Of a DNA stretch of 64,000 nucleotides, positions 32,179 through 43,792 are shown piece after piece (the first letter of the stretch is position 1; each line of letters opens with the position of its first letter). The notes below the pieces were generated by a model. The model had not been told where the DNA came from. It saw only the letters and a program-made list of their open reading frames with translations, and did no database searches. Location of the stretch: the NCBI GenBank assembly GCA_015680685.1, contig MNCI01010517.1, positions 124,001-188,000 of the forward strand. Reading direction: 5' to 3'. The DNA is from Gnetum montanum. Lineage: Eukaryota > Streptophyta > Gnetopsida > Gnetales > Gnetaceae. The translations under genes and the position numbers were made by a program.

Positions 32179-34968
32179 ATGGCCTCGAAATGTGCACAGT
32201 AGGAGGGTCCTATTCAAGGTGGAGCGAAACAACCTCGGAGAGGTGGAAGATAAGTCCCTGCTAGAAAACATGCAGAACATGAGGTGCAATCATTCAGCAT
32301 CCATTAAGAAGAACCTCCTACCCGACGGTTCGGGTAGGCAGAAGGAGGAGCTGCTACTGCGCCTGAACCGAGACAACAAATCACGTTGCCCCCAGAGTGT
32401 GTTCAGGCTATCCATGAGAAGTCCACATTCACTGCTGTGATTGTGGAGCTAAAATTTGAATATTTTGTAGAGTTCACTCCTGAGGCTGTTAGGGATCACC
32501 TCAAGGGATCTCCCTTATGGCATGTCCTCTCTGAATGCGGTGCCTGGTACTTAGGTGAAACATACCAGTTCTGGCACAATAAGGAGCAAGGCACCATGGT
32601 TAACATTTGTGGTGTGACAGTAGAATTTTTTGTGTAGGCAATTTTGGAAGTGTTACACCTTCTAAATTCAGGCCCCCATGTTGCTCGGTTATCTACTCGA
32701 TTGGACCCTGATGTGCGAAAGGATTGGTTAGAGAAGGCTTATGGCTGACATAAAACTTTTGGAGAATTGACGATGGAAGAGAGAGTTTATTTCAAAATTA
32801 GAACCTATCACCTCTTCCCTACAAAAGGTTTGAAAAGAATATCTACGTATGCGGTAAGAGGATGTGTAGTGTTGATACGAAAGGTTAACACTAACCTTCC
32901 CCATCTATATTTGATGGAGATTCTAAGGCGATTTGAAGAATGGAAGTCAGGGAAGATGGCGCTGCCCTTTCCCTGTCTTATCAAAAAATTGTGCCAACAG
33001 GCTGGTATTTGGGGATACACAAATGATGTCCTCCGAAAAGCCCAGAATGCTTCTTATGCTAAGCTACTAAAGGCGCCAGCTCCAAGAAAGAGCATGGGTG
33101 AAGAGCTGAGACCAGATGAAGAAGAAGAACAGATGATTGGATCACCTATAACTCAACTTGAAGGACCTAGTCAACCTTCAGCCATGGGTCCTAGCCAACA
33201 ACAAGAAGCAGGGCCCAACACAGGTCAGGATCAGCCGCCACTGCCGCAAGACTACAAACCGTCGATGAGCCATCTTAGGGCCATCACTGAGACGGTTAGC
33301 TAGGGAAGTCTTGATGATGTAAACCTCTTCCATGTCATCGATGATGCCGAGAAGCCTACTATTTCATTAGATTGCACAAGGGACGAATTATCAATTCAAA
33401 CAGGAGGAGGGGAAAGTAGATGGTCACAACAGATCTCACGAAACGTGACATCTTTTCAAGTGCAGTTAGAGACTGGTGAAGGGGCCACTGTGGTGGTCAT
33501 GCAACACCAGGATGCCGTGGGAGCTGCTGAAGTGGTCACTGACCACATCAAAGAATCCTTTAATGTACCTATTGGGCCACCAGCAGATCTCTCAGGAGCA
33601 CGAGATGCTCAAACTCTTACTAGAATCTTAATGACTCCTACGGAACATGAGGATGCACTTGATAGATTGCTTCAAATAGGACAAGTAATGACGTCTCTGT
33701 TTGAAATCCCCCAGGATGTAATAGTAATTCAATCAGACCTCATTTCCACAAAGGGGAAGCTGGTCATATCTGAAGTAAGGGTAGAGCATGCTGAAGCTGA
33801 AATGCAAAAACTACAAGAGCAGCTCGTAGCCTTACAAGCTGCACAACGGGATCCTTTGTAATTCATTCCCGTAGACCAGCTAAAAAACTTTAGAATGGAG
33901 AAACTTACAAAGTTGATCGCAGAAAATAAGTAGGTGGTAGAAGAAAAGGAGACAGCCACTTGGGATGCCTCCGTAGTAAGGGTGCAAACTCATGCACATA
34001 TTAAGGCACTCAAGGCCTTAGAAGAAGAAAATAAGTAGTTGGTTGCTGATAACCTCTAGTTGACCTCTGTGGAGAAACAAAAGAATGTTCTTGATGAACA
34101 CTTTCATCAACTATGAGAAAAATTCATTCGGGTCAACCAAGATGTAAGCTGTTTAGCCAGAGAGAATCAAACCCTCTCAATGAAGGCGGTTCGCGCTATT
34201 TGCCAAAAATCAGCAATTGAGATAAGCGTGTGGTAGAATGAGGCTAAACGACATGAGAAGCTGAAGGAGCATTTCCATGATCAGGTGGGGATGTATAAAC
34301 AAATCCTAGAGAAGGAGATCTATATGGCCAAGGCTCAAATCAACAACATCAGTGCTCAGCACACTGATTGAAGGGCCATACTGGACACTTACGCCTTCGC
34401 CCACCAAGCAGAAGTTAAAAATCGGGACCTGTAGATCCAAGACTTAATAAAATACATGGAGTTGGAAAACCTTAGATATGCCAACCTTGCCATGTTAACA
34501 GCAGGATGCCTGAGAACAAAGCTCAAGTAGCAGGTAGCTTCCACGCATCTCAAATATATAGTAGAATTTGCAGAACGCAAGAAGCTGGTTGAGAAATTGG
34601 ATGTTGCAAATTCTGAACTTGAGGTGGTAAAAGCAAGCTACCAAGGACAGAACAATGTAGCAACCGACTTGGCTCAACAACTAACAGTGCTTCATGAATA
34701 CAAAGATAAAGCCAGAGCCTATGAAGAGGAACGACGGGTGTTCGCGGCATGGTATGTCAAAGCTAATCAGATGTTTCCACAACTACCCTGTCCGTGGGAA
34801 GTGCCAACTCTGTCAAACATCGAAACATTAGCATGGACGGCACAAGATCCTCAGACCGAAGAGGAGAAGCTCCAAGCCATTCTTTAGCATCATCAACCTT
34901 CAAGGCCTGGAGCACATGACAAAGGGAAAGCACCGATGGAGGAGCCACTGCCACCAGGAACTACATGA
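32179..34968 (+). pseudogene. ORF3 of element B: plant transposon-protein domain plus coiled coil, 17 premature stops
   Basis: From ATG 32179 to the TGA at 34966-34968 the frame never shifts: 930 codons with 17 internal stops counted by eye (11 TAG, 3 TAA, 3 TGA). Residues about 65-300 resemble the 'putative plant transposon protein' family, with 'CGAWYLGETYQFWHN' near residue 120 and 'LPFPCLIKKLCQQAGI' near 262. A Pro/Gln-rich linker (residues about 295-365) leads to a long Glu/Lys/Ala/Leu-rich region (about 510-900) with the look of a coiled coil. No signal peptide or membrane segment stands out, so an envelope-like role is not supported by the sequence. Loss of only point positions means that the ORF was intact when the element inserted. 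The function is unknown. Confidence 0.75.
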
Positions 34969-35138
34969 GTCCATTTTTTGTAGTTGTAGTATTTTTTCTG
35001 TGTTGTGTCTTCCCACATTGCGGCATCATTTCATTTTTTGTTTTTCTAGTTAATAATCCCATACCTATCCACTGTGTAATCAATGAAGCTTATTCTCCTT
35101 GTAACTCGAGGACAAGTTTTTATTCAGTTGTGGGAGTA

Positions 35139-36151
35139 TGATGGGACGTGATATTGCATAAGCCACGATATCACATACGCGATATCACATCTGTCGCGAT
35201 ATCATGTATGCAATATCACGTCTGTCGCGATATCGCATCCCCCACGATATCGCGTCTTCCCTATGATATCATGTACGCGATATCGTAGTCCGCTGCAATG
35301 TCTATAAATAAGAAGCGGCTCTCCCTTGTTCAGAGTTAGTTATTAGATAGGAGTTAGAAGTAGTGAAGCTCTGGCAGTTTGGCCACTCTAGAGATAGTTT
35401 ATTTTCTCATGTCTGCCCGCAGTGTGGTGAATGTAATTGTATGACATTCTTTATTCGAGTGTGACGTACTTGGACACGCACATGACCAGCAATAAAGATC
35501 GAGATTAGTTCATCATTGTAGCAGTCACTTTGTTTATTTAATTGTTTTAATGTGGAATGAGTACGACTTGATTATGAGCATCTTCGTGTGACTACTTGGT
35601 AACCTAGTGGCATACCTAGGATCTACGTTTGGTAATCCCAGTGGTAGTCGTGCACCAAGATGTGTACGGTTAGTCAAGGAATCGGTTGCTCATCGCACTT
35701 AGGCTAGTAACGCAGTACAAGTACGACTTGATTATGAGCATTAAGTGTGACTACTTGGTAGCCTAGTGATGTACCTAGGATCTGCGCTTGGTAATCCCAA
35801 TGGTAGTCATGCACGAGGTCCAAGTTGTGTATGGTTAATCAAGGAATCGATTGCTCATCGCACTTAGGCTAGATTATATTCTTTTACCCTTTTCCTCCTA
35901 GCTTAGCTTAGTTAATATTATTTTCCACTGCATTCAAGAGTAGCGTTAGAATTAGGAACACATCATACACCTCACTCTAGACTAAACCATACATGACAAA
36001 TATAATACTAGTCTAGGTGGGAAGAAAGCGAACTGCGACCTAAGGATAATTGTCTAGGTGTCACAACTAGTCCGTCTGTGGAGTTTGACCGGATCGTGCA
36101 TGCTACGCTCGTTTCATATTGTTGAGTGTAGGGGTACCTCACCACTCATCA
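35139..36151 (+). repeat. 3' LTR of element B
   Basis: It starts TGATGGGACG after a purine-rich tract (gtgggagta) and ends CTCATCA, 1013 bases in all. It has nine GATATC-type units, a TATA box at 35303, the 160-bp duplication and the common U5 end. It is about 30 bases longer than the 5' LTR, mainly because of two extra palindrome units. Confidence 0.9.
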
Positions 36152-36156
36152 TCGTT

Positions 36157-37910
36157 CCACATCATGAAAAATGCATCAAACTATGTCATGGGAGTTGTAC
36201 TTACATAGATGGATGATTAGAAACATCCATCCTACATTCACTGTGTAGGTAGAAACATTGTGGATGCACAACTCAACTACAATATCACTGAAAAAGAGCT
36301 TATGATAGTGGTGTATGCATTAGAGAAATTTAGGCACTATGTACTTGGATACAAAGTTTTTATGCACACCAATCACAATGCCATCTGGTTATTGATGAAC
36401 AAGCCAATAGTGGATCCTTATGTCATACAATAGTGATCCTCCAAGAGTTTGACTTGACAATGGTTGACTGAAAGGGGATTGAGAATGTGGTAGTTGATCA
36501 CTTGTCTCAGTTGCAATGGGATAATAATGAGGAGGAGAGCCTACTATTTGATCAATTTCCTGATGAACTTCTCTCTTCTGGTGCTATTAATGAACAAACT
36601 TCCAAAGAAATGAACTAGTATGATAACATTCTCTCCTATCTACTCACATATGAGCTGATATTCATTAAGAAGAAATAACAGTTTCTTCATTAAGCCAAAC
36701 ACTTATGAAAATCAATGATAACCTCTATAAGGTTTGCATGGATGGCTTGGTATGATGATATGTCCCTGATGTAGATTAACTTCAAGTCCTCTAGGATGCA
36801 CATGAAGGCCCTTGTGGGGACCACTATGCTAGAGGAGTAAAAGCATTAAGATCCTCATGGTGAGGTATTATTGGCCTACAATCTTTAGGGATGCTCATCA
36901 CTTCTTTCATTCTTGTGATAGGTGCCAATGTGATGGAGGGATCATTGCATGCATGGAAGGACCTCAACAGTGGATCCAACCATTGGAGCCTTTCGATCTT
37001 TGGGGGATTGATTTCATAGGGCCTATCAACCCAATGTGAAATGGAAAGGTCTACATCATCATGGCTATTAACTACTATATCAATGAGTAGAAGCTATGGC
37101 TATCATTGACTATTCATCATCTATGGTGGCCTACTTTGTATAACAAAATGTTGTAAATAGGTTTGGTGTGCCATGCACATTAATTTCTGATAATGGATCA
37201 CATTTCATTGGTGCCACTTTTTAAAATCTCATGCAATGCTTAGGGGTTGAACATAAACTAACAACTCCATACCACCCAAGTTGAGGTCACCAACAGGGAA
37301 ATTACCAAAACACTAACACACATAATTAGTTAATATAAGAAGGACTGGAGCAAAAAACTCAATGATGCTCTTTGGGCTTATTGTTCAACATGGAAACTTC
37401 CTATTGGATATTCTCCATATGAGCTTGTGCATGGAAAACTTCCAATAATTTCCATCCAAGTTGAGCTCCATACACTTTCAATAGATTATGACCTTGACTT
37501 GGACTTAAGTCTAGCCCAACGAGAAAGACTGATGAATCTCAACATGCTAGATAAGAATAGATTAGTGGCCCTGTCATTGAATGAAGTGCAAAAGGCACAT
37601 AATAAACAATTTCATGACCTTAATATTAGATAGGTAAAGTTTCAACTAAGGGATACGGTGCTCTACTAGAACCCCATGCACATGCCTCAACAGACAAAAT
37701 TTCAAATGTTATGGGAGGGCCCTTACATTATATGCAAAACCTTTCCATCTAGGTCCATGATGAAATACCATCATGATAGTCCAAGTAAAATATTTTTAGT
37801 CAACACCCAATAACTATAGCATTTCCTTGAACCAAAAACAACTAATGGAACAAAGGCCTTAGCTAATGGACATGTGCGTTCAACTTTCTAGATCTCCTTC
37901 TTTCAACTTA
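36157..37910 (+). pseudogene. Element A RNase H and integrase, broken
   Basis: RNase H continues the pol of element A right after element B ('QLNYNITEKELMIVVYALEK' near 36270, 'LLMNKPIV'-like near 36390). The integrase core is near 36960-37300: 'QWIQPLEPFDLWGIDFIGPI', then a decayed 'ISDNGSHFIGATF' and 'GVEHKLTTPYHPS'. These correspond to the D,D(35)E core, with the first two Asp visible. The C-terminal part keeps a 68-codon open stretch (37427-37633). Stops and frame changes are frequent. Confidence 0.75.
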
Positions 37911-39327
37911 GTCGTGGGGGAGATGGTCATCCATGCTAATATTCTACAACGTGTCTTCTTAGTTTTTAAATTTTTTGTTTTACGTCATTTTTTATTTTCT
38001 TAAATATCTTATAATTTTTCTATATTTTGGACTTTACTTATGTATCTTCTTTTTCTTTAATGCCATTAGAACTTTGGTGCCAAATGCAGCTGCTGATTGA
38101 TGGTGGTGTGTAACTTCATTATTTACTTAATTATAAATGAGTATATTTTATCTTAGAATTTTGACAATAATTAATGAAACATTGATTCTTTCCATGATAT
38201 CAAGAAGTGAGGTCATGTCATCCACCATTCCACAAAACTCTATGGTATTTCCTTGTTTTGGAAATATGAGGTTCTTTCTTAATAAATACTTATAATGAAT
38301 TGTGAGCTCGGTACTTTCCAAACTTGGGATAAATTAAGCAAAGGAATAAGGATGTGACTCCAATGGGATTTATCACCTTTTGTACATGCCTATCATATGG
38401 AGTTGCATGAATATTTCCATGGATTTCTCACCATTCCTACATTGACCAATAAATAGGAGGCAATGTCTTTGCATGGTGTGGTTCCCATTGGCCAAATAAT
38501 AATAATAATAATGGAAATTCAAAGCACACCCCTTAGACACAATAATGAGCTATAAGCACTAGTTTTGAGTTGGAAAGACATGTTACCCATGCTTGAAGGC
38601 ATCCCTCCAACTAAGATCCTTTTCACTTCATGCTTTTTTTCTTCTTTCTTTGGAATGGTGAGTTGTCTGTGGGGATGTTATTTTATCTTGGAGAATGGAA
38701 TGGTGTAATGTGTTAATGCAAAGTCACTAGAAGTGGATGGTCTTGATTCTGACTAAGGATGAAAGCTATTAGGTCACATTAATCACATCCTCGACAAGGG
38801 ACTTCATGTGACTAAAATGTGGGACTTCATTTCATACTCTCTTTATCTCTCATCCACCTATTCTTTCCATGTACCACCTTATATTCTCTTCTCATGATTA
38901 TATTTATGGGTTCATTTTATGATGGTATTAATACTTTGATGGTTTCTTTGATGATTTGGTTTTTAACAATCCACAACCATTAATCTTCCTTGGGGTCCAT
39001 GGATTTCTTGGTTTTAGGGTATGAAAGGGCATTAAGGGAATGAGCCTACTATGGGAAGGATCCACTTGGATACTTCTTAGCTAGGATGATTAAATTCCTT
39101 ATCCCTTAGGCATTTTTACTTTTAAAAACTATGTTTTCCACCTTAGTGCATCCAATTTTTGCATTCCTTGGCAATTAATCTCATACTAAATCTCCTTTCC
39201 AAACTTATTTCTAGTCCTCTTCAAGAATTTGTCCTTATTCTAAGCTTTTCTAACTTCCTTTGGACCCTAATTTCATGGAAAACTCCTTTTTCTTACTTTT
39301 TAATTTTGAAATTTTTGTTTTTTGGCT
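37911..39327 (+). other. Noncoding spacer of element A
   Basis: The spacer begins with a purine-rich motif (gtcgtgggggagatgg at 37911) and a T-rich stretch (37960-38060). It contains a short ATA microsatellite near 38497-38514 and the conserved block 'tatgggaaggatccacttg' near 39050. It is about 1.4 kb long and alignable with the spacers of D and E. No conserved reading frame is seen. Confidence 0.6.
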
Positions 39328-39420
39328 ACATCAACGTATCCCCATCAATGTAGCTTGATGAGTTGATGCATCCTTGTCAACACATCCCTATTGATGTAAC
39401 ACAAAAATAGTATAAATATG
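39328..39420 (+). promoter_or_regulatory. Putative internal promoter of element A ORF3
   Basis: Words such as ccccatcaatgtag, gttgatgcatccttgtc and attgatgta cluster here before the TATA box tataaatatg at 39411. The U3 of element A's own LTR (about 42955-43025) has the same class of words (for example acgcatccttgttgatac, gcatcaatgtag), also followed by a TATA box (ctatataaatg at 43034). The TATA box is about 155 bases before the donor-like site at 39566. Confidence 0.5.
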
Positions 39421-39565
39421 TGGTGAGAGTTAGAAAAAATTTCACATTTGCCTCATAATGCAAGGGGAGTTTTTGCAATTTTTAGAGCGTAGAGCCTTCC
39501 TGAGCCCATAACTTCCTAACTGCTTGTTTGAATCAACTCATTCTTTGACCCTATAGCTACTAGAG

Positions 39566-39857
39566 GTGAGCTTTATGTCATGGAGGCCACAAACCTATGG
39601 TTTTTGATGGAAAATTTTTCTAACATACAAATTGTTTAACTAATAAAATAATACTAAATATCACTAATTCACCTAAGTTAAACCTCACCAAAAAACTTAG
39701 GTACCCATCATAATAAAATAATAATAAAATAATATTGAAATAATCAATCTACCATGATCACAAATTAGCCTAAGTGTAACATCCAAATGGGACAAGGTAT
39801 CAAAGTGTTATAAGTTACACATAAAATGTTAGTCCTTGGCTATGTTTGTGATCACAA
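39566..39857 (+). other. Putative leader intron of element A ORF3, acceptor lost
   Basis: The donor AGAG|GTGAGC is at 39566. The acceptor expected directly before the ORF3 ATG (39858) reads AA at 39856-39857, where elements 1, B and D have AG. The length would be 292 bases. This copy could no longer splice at the shared site. Confidence 0.5.
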
Positions 39858-42630
39858 ATGGTGCCAAAGAGACCATAGGAAAAAGGACCATCCTGATCAT
39901 GGGAGAAGTGGCCATGATGAAAAAGGGACCAACAACCACAACAACCCCAAGAAGAAAAAGCAAAAGCACATGCCATCGAACCTCTTTAGGAGGAGCTCAA
40001 AGTAGAATCTATTCGTTAGATTCCCACTACTGAAATAGGCTAATATAGGCGAGACGAGATGTCAGGGCCTGGACCAAATTTGGAAGTCACCTTGACTGGG
40101 ACCTTCTTGAGATAAATTCATTCTAAGGAAGTCCAAAGTGCAGTTTTCTAGGAACTTAACTTTGGCTCTTTCTTGGAATTGGTGCTAGAAGAGGTTAAGA
40201 CATAACTACAAGGATCTTCCATGTGGCCCATCCTCACTTCTAGTGGGCAGTGGTATATGAAAGAGACTTACCTCTTATGGAATAACTAATAGGTGGATGT
40301 CACTACAAAGATCAAGAACATCAATGGGTTCTATTTAGTCAAGGCCATTGTAGAGGCCCTCGGGTTGCTTGATAGTAGGGCAACATTGGCAAAAATCTCT
40401 ACACAAGCGAACCTTAATGTAAAAAAGGAATGAGTCCAATGGTGCTATGGGGTGGACCATAAGGAGTATGGTGCACTCACCAAGGCAAAGAGGGCCTACT
40501 TTAAGTTTATAGCCTATCACCTAAATCCAACTATGAGGCCAAGCAAGATTAGTATCTTCTCTTCCCATGCATGTGCCACTCTAAGCAAAAAATTCCCTAT
40601 CAACCTTCCCTAGCTCATCTTCCTAGAGATTAAGAAATGATTCAAAGAGAATGAGCAAGGAAGGAAGACACTCCCCTTTCCTTGCTTGATCCAAAAAATT
40701 TGGAAATAGCTTGTTATGCTAATGACATGCTTCATCATGCTCCTACTACATCTTGGTAGGAGATGATGTAAGACAAGGCGTTCATCAAGTTATTTGAAAA
40801 GGAGCAGCCACCACCACCACCTACTGAAGAAGAAATGTTGGAGGCATGTGTAGTAATTAAGTGTATGAGAAAGTTCCATATGAAATTTATGCAGTAGCAG
40901 TAGGAAGGACCAAGTAATGGAGATCCTTAAGTCTATTGATCAACACTGAGTCATCTTAGTGAAGTCACACAAATCATCAGCTGGTTGGAAAAGACTATAT
41001 TGCTATATTTGACATAAAGGATGTAGGTGCCTACAAGATTGAATCCAAGCACCTGAGAACTAATGGTGTCCATTCTTGGACAACAACAATTCCTAGAGAT
41101 CTTTGGGAAGGTTGCCACTTTCTTAGTGCACCTAGAGGAGGGTGAAGGAAAAATTGTCCTAGTGATGCAGCACCATGGATAGGAAACATTAGCAAAGGTG
41201 GTGGTAAATTAAGTTGTAGAAGCCTTGAATGCTTCTACAGCCACCATGATAAACATTGTTGTACTCAAAGACATGCAGGCATTCACAAGAGCAAGAAGTA
41301 GGAGGCTAAGTATAGCCCAACATGAGGAGGTGTTGGACTAACTAGTGGAAACAAGGTAGCTACTTCTAGAGATCTTCAATCTCCTAGAAGACATTACTGC
41401 TACCTAGTCAAACCCCTTGGACAAGATCATCATTACAAATTTCTAGCTTGAGGTAGCCACGATCAAAAACCAATGGTTGACTATGGAAGTTACAAAATTG
41501 AAAGCCTAGTTGATCAATCTTGTCATTCTCAGCCAAGTAGTTACATGAGATGAAGCTTTTTTACAACTTCCAAAAAAAAAAATCTAAAAGAGGTAGAGAA
41601 TGTGAAGGAGGTGATGATCTTCAATGTGTCCTTATCAGAGGCTCTGGCCTTCAACACCAATAAAGACTTGTCACAAGTTTACAAGAAAAACCTAACTCTG
41701 ACTAGAAACAATTACCGCCTGTGCAATGTTGAAGCACAAAAGGACTAGATGGTTGTGTTTGTGAGATAATAGAAGGAGAAACTTGCCAAGTTGAACATGG
41801 ATTAAAGGAGGTTGGTAGCTAAAAATTGTAATCTCTCAATGGATAAGTCCATGCACTTGACCAAAAATGATCATTAAGGTGGCCACATGGAAGAATGAGG
41901 CACTTAAATTTGAATGAGTAAATAATCATTATAGGGACCAAGTTGGGCTCCTCAAGGAGATGAATGAAAAGGAGATTCAATTGACCAAGGAAAAAATGAA
42001 CGAGGCCCTCTAGAAACTCTAGCAAAGAGATGATGTATGATAACCAATCTTTGATGGATTGAATGCCTACAACAAAGTAGAGATCCACTGAAAGGAGTTG
42101 GAAATTAAGGAGATGATAGAATACATGGAGCTTGCCAACCTTTGTTATAAAAATTTTGGAATGCTGATAGTTAAAAGGCCATGGTTAAAGTTAGATAAGT
42201 AGGTGACTAGCTCGTACCTCCTTTATGAGGTTGAGTTCAAGCATCATAAGGATACCAAGTAGAAGTTGGAAATAGCTAATGTAGAGATTGAAGTTGTCAA
42301 GATCTGGTTTATAGAATAGCAACAAGTTGTTAAGAACCTAGCTAGAAGAAAAAATGTCTACCACAAGTTGTAGAACCTCATCAAGATGTTCTATGTTGAA
42401 TGTAAACAATGTGCAGCCTAGTTTGTTAATGTCAAGGAACTATTCTTGACAATGCCCTATCCATGGGATGTCCCCGTACTAGCCTACATTGGTGACATTG
42501 TGTGGATTATATATGATCCATAGAGTAAGGAGGAGAAGATGAAGGTATTGCTAGATGCCTTTCTCCTTCCACTTGAAGTAGTAGTTGAAGTAAGACAACC
42601 ACAGCCACAACCACCACCTCACCCTTAATC
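39858..42630 (+). pseudogene. ORF3 of element A, broken
   Basis: The start M-V-P-K-R-P matches element 1 and element D. Around 40050-40700 lies the plant transposon-protein-like domain ('SSGQWYMKETYLLWNN', 'KTLPFPCLIQKI'). Around 41250-42500 a charged, coiled-coil-like half follows. Stops are many and mostly TAG or TGA, and some frame changes occur. The tail is Gln/Pro/His-rich near 42580-42625. The role of the protein is unknown. Confidence 0.6.
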
Positions 42631-42939
42631 GCTATTTCCATGAGCACTGAAGGCTAGAGAAGGTCCTTCAACATCCTAAGAGCCTTCACCTCCTAGCACT
42701 GTTTGATCTTCTCTTTATCTTTGGCCACCAGAGGATTCTAGTTGTCCAATTTCATAAGGGTGTTCAATTTTTTTTCTTGAACATTTATTTTTGTAATTAT
42801 TGTAATTTCATAAAATTGGGCACTTAGATTTAGTTAGTTAAGTCAGTCTATCCATGATTTTGTACCTTTCAAATTTTGTAAGAAGCTCAATCCTACTTTT
42901 GTTCACTCCATTACGAGATTTCAATCAATCATGGTAGTA

Positions 42940-43792
42940 TGATAAATCATGTGATGGCCTATGTTAACGCATCCTTGTTGATACATGGGTTGATGCATTG
43001 ATGCATATGCATCAATGTAGTATTTGTCTTTGCCTATATAAATGCATGTACCCACTACATTTATGGCATTGTTAAGTCAGTAGAGTAGCCAAGTTCTTGC
43101 AGTTTTATTCTATTAGAGTTAGAATATTTTCTAAGTACCCATAGTAGGACTTCAAGGATTATACAAATCATTATTCAAGCATCAATGTACCTAAACACTT
43201 TGATGTGCCAAAAATAAAGACAAGATTCTTGGAACTCCTTGCAATACTAAGAATATATTAATGTTTACTTTCATGCATATTATTATTCATGAACTTTACA
43301 TTCATGTTCTTAGTTGGAGAATACACTTAAAAAATCACACATAAGTATGACTTCCTTGAACATAGTGTTAACACTTGGTAATCTTAGCAGTGTCATCACT
43401 TGGTTTGCGTAGTAGCCTAACACTTGGTAACCTAGTAGCATTCTTAACAAGTTCAGGATGTGCATGGAGAGTGAGCTCAGATGCTTATGTTAGGATAATT
43501 AGATTAAGGCATTAGATAGTTAATTATATTAATTCATAATTAATTTCTTTATTTCACACTTAGATTAATTAAAATAAAATATAAAATCAATAAAAATCAT
43601 GTGCCTTGGCTTACACTTAACCATACACTTGCACTTGCAGAAGTGACGCCAAGAAGATAATGATCATGTCCTTAAGTTACTACCTTGCCTATTGTACATT
43701 TGGAGAGCTAAAGTCCATGGAATTTAACCAGATCATTAGTTAAACTCTTGTGCTTCATATGGTTGGGTGTAGGGATTACTCATCGTTCATCT
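42940..43792 (+). repeat. 3' LTR of element A
   Basis: It starts TGATAAATCATG after a purine-containing tract (catggtagta) and carries the CATCRATG-type U3 array and a TATA box at 43034. The U5 end (ggttgggtgtagggattac, then catcgttcatc) is a decayed form of the common LTR end, so the right limit is uncertain by a few bases. It is the same LTR family as element 1. Confidence 0.75.

Larger units (their letters stand above)
28061..36151 (+). mobile_element. Element B: Athila-like, pol-less LTR retroelement nested in element A
   Basis: Two LTRs (28061-29042 and 35139-36151) flank about 6.1 kb holding a PBS, a shortened gag, a noncoding spacer, an internal promoter, a leader intron and ORF3. No pol sequence is present. 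The flanks ccatt (28056-28060) and tcgtt (36152-36156) look like a 5-bp target duplication with two transitions. By eye the LTRs differ at roughly ten places in a 220-base stretch of R-U5, so insertion is not recent. It interrupts the pol of element A between the reverse transcriptase connection and RNase H. Confidence 0.9.
25650..43792 (+). mobile_element. Element A: Athila-like Ty3/gypsy retroelement, 5'-truncated and split by element B
   Basis: The parts in order are the gag tail, protease and reverse transcriptase (25650-28060), then element B, then RNase H and integrase (36157-37910), a noncoding spacer, an ORF3 promoter and leader intron, ORF3 (39858-about 42630) and the 3' LTR (42940-43792). 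The 5' LTR, PBS and most of gag are gone. Removing element B joins the frame exactly as in element D, where the undivided sequence is at about 49970-49995. Every reading frame is broken. Confidence 0.8.

Noticed and set aside
32179-34968. TAG used as a sense codon or read through, because ORF3 is otherwise open
   Set aside because: TAA and TGA also occur in frame, gag and pol have frameshifts as well, and the excess of TAG is explained by decay of CAG at methylated sites.
32179-34968. ORF3 as a retroviral envelope protein
   Set aside because: No signal peptide, membrane anchor or glycoprotein-like pattern is visible. Only the position behind pol agrees, so an env function is not claimed.
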